Shown here piece by piece: positions 28,715-35,440 of a stretch of DNA of 64,000 bases. The translations under genes and the position numbers were made by a program. Every line of letters starts with the position of its first letter. Positions within the stretch are counted from its first letter, which is position 1. Source of the DNA: CALMEH01 sp964548225 (GTDB taxonomy: Bacteria > Acidobacteriota > Blastocatellia > Pyrinomonadales > Pyrinomonadaceae); the NCBI GenBank assembly GCA_964548225.1, contig CAZJQP010000007.1, positions 26,607 to 90,606 on the forward strand, in the 5' to 3' direction. The notes beneath the pieces were generated by a model. That model searched no databases. It had not been told where the DNA came from and was given only the letters and a program-made list of their open reading frames with translations.

Positions 28715-28863
28715 AAGTAGTCGGATAAAAATAAACAAAGGAAATAACTTCTAAAATAATTGATAATTGATAATTGGAATTTGGTAATTATCGTGTAAAA
28801 ATACGGCACATTATCAATTATTTCAGAGGTTTTAGTGAAAAGTAAGATTGTTTATCTACTTAA
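28715..28863. mobile_element. MITE-like repeat, copy 1 (149 bp)
   Basis: Shares most bases with 29432-29602. Ends are AAGTAG.. and ..CTACTT (short terminal inverted repeats); inside is a second inverted repeat of TAATTGATAATTGATAATT against ATTATCAATTATT. No open reading frame. It could be a non-autonomous element or a structured RNA. Confidence 0.6.
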
Positions 28864-28872
28864 AAAACCAAA

Positions 28873-28912
28873 AATGATTTGGCTGAATTTTTACAAAATC
28901 ATTCCTTTTTTT
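28873..28912 (+). terminator. Possible terminator in the repeat island
   Basis: AATGATTT (28873-28880) and AAATCATT (28896-28903) followed by CCTTTTTTT. Its sequence resembles the terminator at 26099-26142. It is the first terminator-like structure after the TPR gene. Confidence 0.5.
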
Positions 28913-28977
28913 CATTTGCCGCCGCCGAAAAAACGGAAAGTTTGAGAAAGTATCTTTAATTAGTCAAAAAATATCAG

Positions 28978-29165
28978 ATTTTTGCGTTTAAATTCCCTTC
29001 TTTTGCGACAAAAGAGTGGAAAAAAATTATAAAATTCCATTCTTTTGTAATAAAAGAGTGGAAAAAAATTATAAAAGAGTGGAATTTTATTTTTAGATTC
29101 CGAATTTTTATTTTTAAATTCCACTCTTTTGTCTTTAAATTCCGCTCTTTTATCTTTTAAATTTT
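28978..29165. repeat. AT-rich block with direct and inverted AAAGAGTGGA units
   Basis: Three forward units (AAAAGAGTGGAA) followed by two reverse units (TTCCACTCTTTT and TTCCGCTCTTTT), with ATTATAAAA spacers. This part of the gene-free stretch 28714-29732 has no coding potential that I can see. Confidence 0.7.
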
Positions 29166-29188
29166 GGGTAGTGAGCCAAAATTAATGC

Positions 29189-29395
29189 TTTTTAAATTGC
29201 CACTAGCTTGAGCTAGTGGTTTAAGAGATAAAATAAGCGGCTTTAGCCGAATAAAAGAAAAAGAATCAATCATCCCTATCGCTTTAGCGCAAAGATTGGG
29301 CTAAAGCCAAGCGGAATTTTTATTTTTTTCCTCTTTGGCTAAAGCCTTTTTTTCCTTTTGCAAACCACTAGCTCAAGCTAGTGGCAATTTAAAAA
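29189..29395. mobile_element. 207-bp nested-palindrome element, copy 1
   Basis: Outer arms TTTTTAAATTGCCACTAGCT and its complement enclose GGCTTTAGCCGAAT.. and ..TTGGCTAAAGCC, and a core with GCTTTAGCGCAAA and TTGGGCTAAAGCCAAGCGG. The element at 61120-61327 has the same parts with the core in the opposite direction. The arms themselves contain the palindrome CCACTAGCTNNAGCTAGTGG. No coding capacity. Confidence 0.85.
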
Positions 29396-29431
29396 ATATT
29401 TCAAACAGCCTTATTTTTACTTCCCTCCGAT

Positions 29432-29602
29432 AAATAGTCGAACAAAAATAAACAAAGGAAATAACTTCTAAAATAATTGATAATTGATAATTGAAATTTG
29501 ATAATTGTCGTGTAAATATACGGTAAATTATCAATTACTCATTATCAATTATCAATTATTTTAGAGGTGTTAGTGAAAAGTAATTTTGTCTATCCACTTA
29601 AT
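29432..29602. mobile_element. MITE-like repeat, copy 2 (171 bp)
   Basis: Second copy of 28715-28863, longer by ~20 bp because the internal CATTATCAATTATCAATTA part is expanded. The outer parts AACAAAGGAAATAACTTCTA and TTAGTGAAAAGTAA are conserved between copies. Confidence 0.6.
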
Positions 29603-29732
29603 TTTTTTATTTTTGCGTGCAAGAATAAATTTCTTGCATCGTTCTTGCTATTAGTGAATGCCTCTGCCGGAGAAATCGGGCAGAACGGAGAAATCCGATT
29701 CACAAATTAAATCAAAGGAGCTTAGAACTTAT

Positions 29733-30344
29733 ATGGCACAATCTTTTTATCCAACAAACACGGGCGAATTTATTGCGTGGCTTGATAATTTTATCACGGT
29801 CGCGCAAGCAAATCTGGTGGAATTGAATCTGACCGCAGATGATATTACCGCTTTGGAAAATTTGCGGAACAGTTTGACAACAAAACTGAACGCAAAGGTG
29901 GCAAAACGCGAGGCATCTGTGGCGGCGACGACCGATTTAAAGATTACCGAGAAACAAGGTCGCGGTTTAGTCGGTGGTTATAACCTTTTATTCAAATCGA
30001 ATAAGAATGTCAGCGCAACTTTGCTTGAATCTTTGGGTTTGAATGCGAATGACGGCAATTTAACGCCGATTTCCGTTGTGCAACCGACAGATTTAGTCGT
30101 CGAAGGTCGTTCGAACGGCATCAATTATCTGAAATTTAACCGCAACGGCAACAATCCGGCAGTGAATTTTATAATTGAAGCCAAAGTCGGCGAAGAAACC
30201 GAGTATCATTTTATAAAAGTCCAATCCAGAACCCGTTTTCAACACAAAAATCAAACGCCCGGCGTGAGAGTTTTCTATCGTGTGAAGGCAGTTCACGGCG
30301 ATTTGGAAAGCGCGTATTCAAATGAAGCCGTGATTTATAACTAA
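29733..30344 (+). CDS. Unknown protein with helical N-terminus and beta-rich C-terminus
   Basis: 203 residues from the ATG at 29733 (MAQSFYPT), which has AAAGGAG 12 nt upstream; the frame is open to 29658 but without a ribosome site. Residues 10-65 look helical (TGEFIAWLDNF..), residues 110-203 beta-rich, ending like an FN3 strand set (VRVFYRVKAVHGDLESAYSN). No signal peptide or membrane segment. I do not recognise the family. A GCAGAAACACG array starts 6 nt after the stop codon. Confidence 0.75.
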   Translation: MAQSFYPTNTGEFIAWLDNFITVAQANLVELNLTADDITALENLRNSLTTKLNAKVAKREASVAATTDLKITEKQGRGLVGGYNLLFKSNKNVSATLLESLGLNANDGNLTPISVVQPTDLVVEGRSNGINYLKFNRNGNNPAVNFIIEAKVGEETEYHFIKVQSRTRFQHKNQTPGVRVFYRVKAVHGDLESAYSNEAVIYN

Positions 30345-30349
30345 ATAAT

Positions 30350-30497
30350 GGCAGAAACACGACCGTAAGGGAGTGTGTCGTTGATAAAAATAGAAACACG
30401 ACCGTAAAAGAATGTGTCATTGCAAATGAACACACTCCCTTACGGTCGTGTTTCTGCATTTTTTTGATAACACACTCCCTTACGGTCGTGTTTCTGC
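30350..30497. repeat. Array of type-B GCAGAAACACG elements
   Basis: Two forward units (GAAACACGACCGTAAGGGAG and a variant) and two reverse units (ACACACTCCCTTACGGTCGT). Centre CCGTAAGG gives a GTAA loop flanked by paired CC/GG and opposed GA/GA. It separates the unknown gene from the copper lipoprotein gene. Confidence 0.9.
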
Positions 30498-30535
30498 ATT
30501 TTTTTGATAAAATAGAATATTTGAACATCAAATTT

Positions 30536-31714
30536 ATGAGAAAACTATCTATTTTTATTATCGCATTGGCAATTTTGGCGTTTGTCGGTTGTAAATCTGC
30601 AAACGAACACGCCAATCATTCGACTAATTCAAACACGAATACCGCAAAACCCGAAAATCCTTCGACATATAAAGGTTTTCGCGCCGAATTAAAGTCAGAA
30701 CCGGCGGTGATTGTGCCGAATCAGCCGGTAAAATTAATCGTTACGATTAGAGATGAAGCGAGCGCGATTGTAAAAGATTTGCAAATCGTTCACGAAAAGC
30801 CGCTCCATTTCTTGATTGTGTCCGATGATTTGGCGGAGTTTTATCATATTCATCCCGAACCGCAAGCCGACGGCACTTTAGCGACAGATTTTACTTTCAA
30901 AAACGGCGGAAAATTTTTCGCGTATGCCGATTATACGCCGAAAGGTGCAACGCAAATCGTTGATCGTTTGCCTATCGAGATTGACGGCGCACAAAGAACG
31001 CCCGTGCCGCTCAAAGCAGATGAAAAATTAGAGAAAACACAAGAAAATCTGCGTGTTTTGATGAAGCCGGACAGCGAAATTGAATCGAATAAGGAAATGA
31101 TGCTCAATTTTATGGTTTATGATGCAGCGACAAATAAACCTGTAACCGATTTGGAAAACTATTTAGGCGAAAAAGCTCATTTTGTCATCATTTCGGAAGA
31201 CTTAAAAGACTTTGTTCACGCGCATCCAATGTCGGGAGATAACATTAAATCGGGCGAACATCAACACGATGAAAAAATTTCGGCAAATGCAGAAGTGCCG
31301 ACCGTTTCGGCGCACGTTACTTTTCCGAATGCCGGACTTTATAAGGTTTTTATCGAAGTAAAACGTGGCGGAAAAGTTTCGGCAATTCCCTTTGTCGTCA
31401 ATGTTAAGCAAGGAAAAACCGATAAAATCTTAACCGATACGAAAATTCCCGAAGGTTATTACAAAATTACTGTCAGCAAAGACGGTTTTGCGCCTTCGGA
31501 AGTAAATTTGAGCGGCGATAAAGGTGTGAAATTAGCTTTTTTGAGAGTTGATAAGGAAAATTGCGGCGACGAAATCGTTTTTAAAGATTTGAATATCAAG
31601 AAAAAACTTCCCGTCGGCGAAGTTGTCTTGATTGATATTCCAAAAGACAAAAAAGGCGAGATAAATTTCTCGTGCGGAATGGATATGTTGAAAGGAAAAA
31701 TTGTCGTTCAATAG
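30536..31714 (+). CDS. Copper-associated lipoprotein with cupredoxin-like C-terminus
   Basis: 392 residues from the ATG at 30536 (MRKLSIFI); the frame upstream is only translated repeat. A lipobox AFVGC (about 16-20) marks a lipoprotein. Two similar beta-domains follow, each with HxxHP-type motifs (FYHIHPEP about 104-111, FVHAHPMSG about 222-230). The C-terminus (about 310-392) resembles a cupredoxin, with a late FSCGMDM that could supply Cys and Met ligands. It sits just upstream of a P1B copper-type ATPase, so it probably binds copper in the periplasm. Metal specificity is inferred. Confidence 0.78.
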   Translation: MRKLSIFIIALAILAFVGCKSANEHANHSTNSNTNTAKPENPSTYKGFRAELKSEPAVIVPNQPVKLIVTIRDEASAIVKDLQIVHEKPLHFLIVSDDLAEFYHIHPEPQADGTLATDFTFKNGGKFFAYADYTPKGATQIVDRLPIEIDGAQRTPVPLKADEKLEKTQENLRVLMKPDSEIESNKEMMLNFMVYDAATNKPVTDLENYLGEKAHFVIISEDLKDFVHAHPMSGDNIKSGEHQHDEKISANAEVPTVSAHVTFPNAGLYKVFIEVKRGGKVSAIPFVVNVKQGKTDKILTDTKIPEGYYKITVSKDGFAPSEVNLSGDKGVKLAFLRVDKENCGDEIVFKDLNIKKKLPVGEVVLIDIPKDKKGEINFSCGMDMLKGKIVVQ

Positions 31715-31917
31715 ACAACTTTCCAAAATAACGGTCTGAAAATGTGAGCGTTAAAGTTTTCAACGCAAAGACGCAAAGTGGCAAAGACGCAAAGTTTTGA
31801 AAATTTGTTTTTTTCGACGCAAGATTTTTCAGCCAAATAATCAATAAATCTTTGCGTCTTTGCGTCTTAGCGTCTTTGCGTTGAAAAAATCTTCGCTTTT
31901 ATTTTGGAAAGTTGTCT
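31713..31917. repeat. Nested inverted repeat with 17-bp perfect ends
   Basis: AGACAACTTTCCAAAAT (31713-31729) and ATTTTGGAAAGTTGTCT (31901-31917) are perfect complements. Inside are CAACGCAAAGACGCAAAG units against CTTTGCGTCTTTGCGTCTTA. The left end overlaps the stop codon of the lipoprotein gene. Confidence 0.88.
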
Positions 31918-31927
31918 AATAATGAAA

Positions 31928-31999
31928 TTCACCACAAAGACACGAAGAACACAAAGTTTTTTTATTTTATCTTTGTGTTCTTTGTGTCTTTGTGGTGAA
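31928..31999. repeat. 29-bp inverted repeat of ACAAAG-type units
   Basis: Arms 31928-31956 and 31971-31999 match at 28 of 29 positions. It ends 13 nt before the preferred start codon of the ATPase gene and has no T-run. Confidence 0.88.
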
Positions 32000-32012
32000 A
32001 ATAATGTGTTTT

Positions 32013-34325
32013 ATGAATCAAAATCTCGTCCAACTTGGCAGAAAAAAACCGAAAGAAGAAGATTTTCAGACGTTTGTTGACCCTGTTTGCAAGATGATTG
32101 TCAAACCTGAAACTTCAGCCGCGAAATTTGAATATAAAGGCGAGACTTTTTATTTCTGCGCGGTCGGATGTCTGAATAAATTTCGCCAAAATCCTGAAAA
32201 ATTCTTACAAAAAGACACAAAACCTGAGCCAATGACAGTTTCGGAAGCGGAATATACTTGTCCGATGGATCCTGAAATCGTCCAAATTGGTCCCGGAATT
32301 TGTCCAATTTGCGGAATGGCTCTTGAACCGATGATTATTTCTCTGGATTCTGCGCCTGACCCCGAATATTTGGATATGAAACGCAGATTTTTGATAAGTG
32401 CAATTCTGACTTTGCCGATTTTTGCGCTGGCAATGGCGGAAATGTTGCCGAATTTTCACAATTTTATTTCTGCGAAAACATCTGTCTGGATTCAATTTAT
32501 ACTTTCTATTCCGGTTGTTTTATATTGCGGTTTTCCGTTTTTTGTTCGCGGTGTGCAATCCGTCAAAAATCTTTCGCCGAATATGTTCACGCTGATTGCA
32601 ATCGGCACGGGCGCGGCGTTTTTGTTTAGTGTTGTCGCGTTATTTTTTCCAAATTGGTTTCCGATGTCAATGCACGACGCGCATACTCATTCCATTGCAG
32701 TTTATTTTGAAAGTGCGGCGGTAATTATCACACTTGTTCTTCTCGGACAGGTGCTTGAACTAAAAGCAAGAGCGCAAACTTCTTCGGCAATTAAAGAACT
32801 TTTGGGACTTGCGCCAAAAACCGCGACGGTTTTGTTTGAAGATGGAACGGAAAGCGAAATTCCGCTTGAAGATTTGCAAGCGGGCGCGACTTTAAGAGTC
32901 AAAGCAAACGAAAAAATCCCAACCGACGGCGTGATTATTGAAGGCGAAACCTTTGTAGATGAATCAATGGTTACGGGTGAGCCGATTGCGGTTGAAAAAT
33001 TTGCCAATTCAAAGGTTATCGGCGGCACAATCAACGGCAATCGCTCGTTTTTAATGCGTGCGGAACGAGTCGGAAACGAAACTTTGCTGGCAAATATCGT
33101 CCGAATGGTCGGCGAAGCGCAAAGAAGCCGCGCTCCGATTCAAAAATTGGCGGATGTCGTTTCGGCATATTTCGTTCCCGCCGTGATTTTGGTTGCTGTT
33201 GTTGCTTTTTTGGTTTGGTTTTTTGTCGGAAATACTGCTTTTGCAATAGTTTCGGCAGTTTCGGTTTTGATAATTGCCTGTCCGTGCGCGTTAGGTTTAG
33301 CAACGCCGATGTCAATTATGGTCGGCACGGGTTTTGGTGCAAAAAACGGAATTTTAATCAAAAAAGCCGAAGCGTTGGAAGTCTTTGAAAAGGTTAATTT
33401 GCTGGTTATTGACAAAACGGGAACGCTTACGGAAGGAAAACCCGTTGTTCAGTGCATAGTTCATAGTGCAAAGTTCATAGTTTCGGAAGAAGATGTCTTG
33501 AAATATGCGGCTTCGTTGGAGAAATTGAGCGAACATCCGCTTGCGGCGGCGATTGTTGCGGCGGCGGAAGAGAGAAATTTGGAGCTTTTGGCGGTTTCGG
33601 ATTTTCAATCTGAAACCGGCGTTGGAATTTCGGGAATTATTGGCGGAAAATCGGTCAAAGTCCAAAAACCAAAAGCCAAAAACCAAGCAATAAATGAATT
33701 TTTAGCGAAAGGTTTGACGGTTGTCGAGGTTTTAATTGACGAAAATTCTGCCGGATTTATCGTCATCGCCGACAAAATTAAAGATTCAGCTTTGGAAGCG
33801 ATAAAAAAACTTCACGAAAACGGTATCGAAGTCGTGATGATGACAGGCGACAATGCGAAAACTGCCGAATTTGTCGCTAAACAATTAAATATTGATAAGT
33901 TTTTTGCCGAAGTTTTGCCGGCGGAAAAATCCGACAAAGTTTCAGAATTACAAAAACAAGGAAAAATCGTCGCTTTCGCGGGCGACGGTGTGAACGACGC
34001 GCCCGCTTTGGCGCAAGCGCACGTCGGAATTGCTTTTGCAACAGGAACAGATGTCGCCATCGAATCGGCAGATTTAACTTTATTGAAATCAGACTTAAAC
34101 GGCATCATCAAAGCGCGAAATTTATCAATCGCGGTGATGAAAAATATCCGTCAAAATCTATTTTTCGCCTTTTTCTACAACATTTTAGGCGTTCCGCTTG
34201 CCGCCGGAGTTTTGTTTCCGATATTCGGGATTCTTTTAAGTCCGATGATTGCTTCGGCGGCAATGACTTTCAGTTCCGTTTCGGTTATTATGAACGCTTT
34301 GAGGCTTAGGAAAATTGAACTTTGA
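32013..34325 (+). CDS. copA: Copper-type P1B ATPase with YHS domain
   Basis: 770 residues from ATG 32013 (MNQNLVQLG); ATG 32004 is an alternative, and the GTG at 31992 lies in the repeat. Order: YHS domain (about 20-65, DPVCKM..FYFCAVGC), a short heavy-metal-binding motif (YTCPMDPEI, CPICGM), eight membrane helices, metal site CPC (423-425), phosphorylation site DKTGT with D467, and hinge GDGVND (657-662). It exports Cu+ or Ag+ using ATP. The usual N-terminal HMA domain with CxxC is missing and replaced by YHS. Short-period repeats appear in frame at 33451-33482 and 33657-33687 in the nucleotide-binding domain. Confidence 0.93.
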   Translation: MNQNLVQLGRKKPKEEDFQTFVDPVCKMIVKPETSAAKFEYKGETFYFCAVGCLNKFRQNPEKFLQKDTKPEPMTVSEAEYTCPMDPEIVQIGPGICPICGMALEPMIISLDSAPDPEYLDMKRRFLISAILTLPIFALAMAEMLPNFHNFISAKTSVWIQFILSIPVVLYCGFPFFVRGVQSVKNLSPNMFTLIAIGTGAAFLFSVVALFFPNWFPMSMHDAHTHSIAVYFESAAVIITLVLLGQVLELKARAQTSSAIKELLGLAPKTATVLFEDGTESEIPLEDLQAGATLRVKANEKIPTDGVIIEGETFVDESMVTGEPIAVEKFANSKVIGGTINGNRSFLMRAERVGNETLLANIVRMVGEAQRSRAPIQKLADVVSAYFVPAVILVAVVAFLVWFFVGNTAFAIVSAVSVLIIACPCALGLATPMSIMVGTGFGAKNGILIKKAEALEVFEKVNLLVIDKTGTLTEGKPVVQCIVHSAKFIVSEEDVLKYAASLEKLSEHPLAAAIVAAAEERNLELLAVSDFQSETGVGISGIIGGKSVKVQKPKAKNQAINEFLAKGLTVVEVLIDENSAGFIVIADKIKDSALEAIKKLHENGIEVVMMTGDNAKTAEFVAKQLNIDKFFAEVLPAEKSDKVSELQKQGKIVAFAGDGVNDAPALAQAHVGIAFATGTDVAIESADLTLLKSDLNGIIKARNLSIAVMKNIRQNLFFAFFYNILGVPLAAGVLFPIFGILLSPMIASAAMTFSSVSVIMNALRLRKIEL
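33451..33482. repeat. In-frame GTTCATAGT repeat inside the ATPase gene
   Basis: GCATAGTTCATAGTGCAAAG then TTCATAGT is the same word set seen in intergenic palindromes; here it encodes CIVHSAKFIVS in the nucleotide-binding domain. A second block (CCAAAAACCAAAAGCCAAAA, 33663-33682) encodes KPKAKNQ. Confidence 0.55.
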
Positions 34326-34391
34326 ACTTTGATTTTTGATTTTTGATTTTTTCCATACGTCAAAGTTCAAAGTTCAAAGTTCAAAGTTCAA
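34314..34391. repeat. Heptamer palindrome between ATPase and peptidase genes
   Basis: TTGAACTTTGAACTTTGA (34314-34331) pairs perfectly with TCAAAGTTCAAAGTTCAA, which is extended to 34391. The loop carries TTTTTGA repeats, the complement of the unit found inside the next gene. It overlaps the ATPase stop codon. Confidence 0.9.
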
Positions 34392-34397
34392 AAAATT

Positions 34398-35342
34398 ATG
34401 AAAAAAATAGCTCTGGCAATTCACGGCGGCGCAGGAACGATTCTCAAAAGTGAGATGACTGACGCGCTGGAGAAAGAATATCGGCACGGATTGGAAAAAG
34501 CTCTGCGAAAAGGTTTCAGCGTTTTGCAAAGAGGTGATTCCGCGCTCGATGCGGTTGAAACTGCCGTTGTTGAATTGGAGAATTTTCCGCTTTTTAATGC
34601 GGGGAAAGGTTCGGTTTTTACACACGAAGGCAAAATTGAAATGGACGCTTGCATTATGGATGGCGCAAATTTGAAATCGGGCGCGGTTGCTTTCGTCAAA
34701 AATGTCAAAAATCCTATAAAATTGGCGCGTCTGGTGATGGAAAAAACCGAACATTGTCTGCTTGCGGGCGAAGGCGCAAACGAATTTGCACACGAATTGA
34801 AAGTAGAGTTTGAAGCGGACGAATATTTTTTCACCGAACACCGCTATCTGCAACTCCTCAAAGCCATCGAAGAAAATCGCGTCCAACTCGACCACACTTC
34901 AAATCAAAAATCAAAAATCAAAAATCAAAAATCCATCGGAACTGTCGGCGCAGTAGCGTGCGATTTAAACGGAAATGTCGCCGCCGCGACTTCAACCGGC
35001 GGAATGACCAACAAAAAGTTCGGACGCATCGGCGATACGCCAATTATCGGCGCGGGAAATTACGCCGCAAACGAAACGTGCGCCGTTTCCTGCACCGGAC
35101 ACGGCGAATTTTTTATGCTTGGTGTTACCGCTTACGATGTGGCGGCGCGTATGAAATATAAAAAATTAAGTTTGGCAGAAGCCTCAGCCGAAGCACTCGA
35201 ACATTTGACACAAATCGGCGGCGAAGGTGGTTTTATCGCCGTTGATTCTGCCGGAAATGTCGCTTTGCCATTCAATTCTGAAGGAATGTATCGCGCTTTT
35301 ATGACTGCGAGTGGCGATTTGAAAGTTGAGATTTACCGATAA
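34398..35342 (+). CDS. Isoaspartyl peptidase / plant-type L-asparaginase
   Basis: 314 residues of the Ntn-hydrolase family. The N-terminal part has IHGGAG (8-13) and NAGKGSVFT; the self-cleaving site GTVGAVA puts the nucleophile at T182, and STGGMTNK and TGHGE follow. The enzyme is made as a precursor that cuts itself before the threonine and then hydrolyses beta-aspartyl dipeptides. Next to cyanophycin synthetase and cyanophycinase it very likely splits the beta-Asp-Arg dipeptides that cyanophycinase releases. The linker just before the nucleophile has been extended by a 7-bp repeat array encoding NQKSKIKNQKS. Converges on cphA. Confidence 0.93.
   Translation: MKKIALAIHGGAGTILKSEMTDALEKEYRHGLEKALRKGFSVLQRGDSALDAVETAVVELENFPLFNAGKGSVFTHEGKIEMDACIMDGANLKSGAVAFVKNVKNPIKLARLVMEKTEHCLLAGEGANEFAHELKVEFEADEYFFTEHRYLQLLKAIEENRVQLDHTSNQKSKIKNQKSIGTVGAVACDLNGNVAAATSTGGMTNKKFGRIGDTPIIGAGNYAANETCAVSCTGHGEFFMLGVTAYDVAARMKYKKLSLAEASAEALEHLTQIGGEGGFIAVDSAGNVALPFNSEGMYRAFMTASGDLKVEIYR
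34901..34933. repeat. In-frame heptamer array before the catalytic threonine
   Basis: The unit AAAAATC is repeated four to five times and encodes NQKSKIKNQKS at about residues 169-179, in the part removed or freed by autocleavage. Confidence 0.9.
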
Positions 35343-35357
35343 CACAAGATAAATTTC

Positions 35358-35431
35358 AGCCACGAACAAACACGAAACATCACGAAATATTTTAAGCCGA
35401 TTTTCGTGTTTTTTTGTGTTTGTTCGTGGCT
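35358..35431. repeat. 30-bp inverted repeat between convergent genes
   Basis: AGCCACGAACAAACACGAAA.. (35358-35387) faces ..GTGTTTGTTCGTGGCT (35402-35431) with a few mismatches. It may double as a bidirectional terminator between the peptidase and cphA. Confidence 0.8.
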
Positions 35432-35440
35432 AATTGTCTT

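Noticed and set aside
28714..29732. Small genes or tRNA in the repeat island
   Set aside because: I found no cloverleaf and no frame with a ribosome site before 29733; the stretch is explained by repeats.
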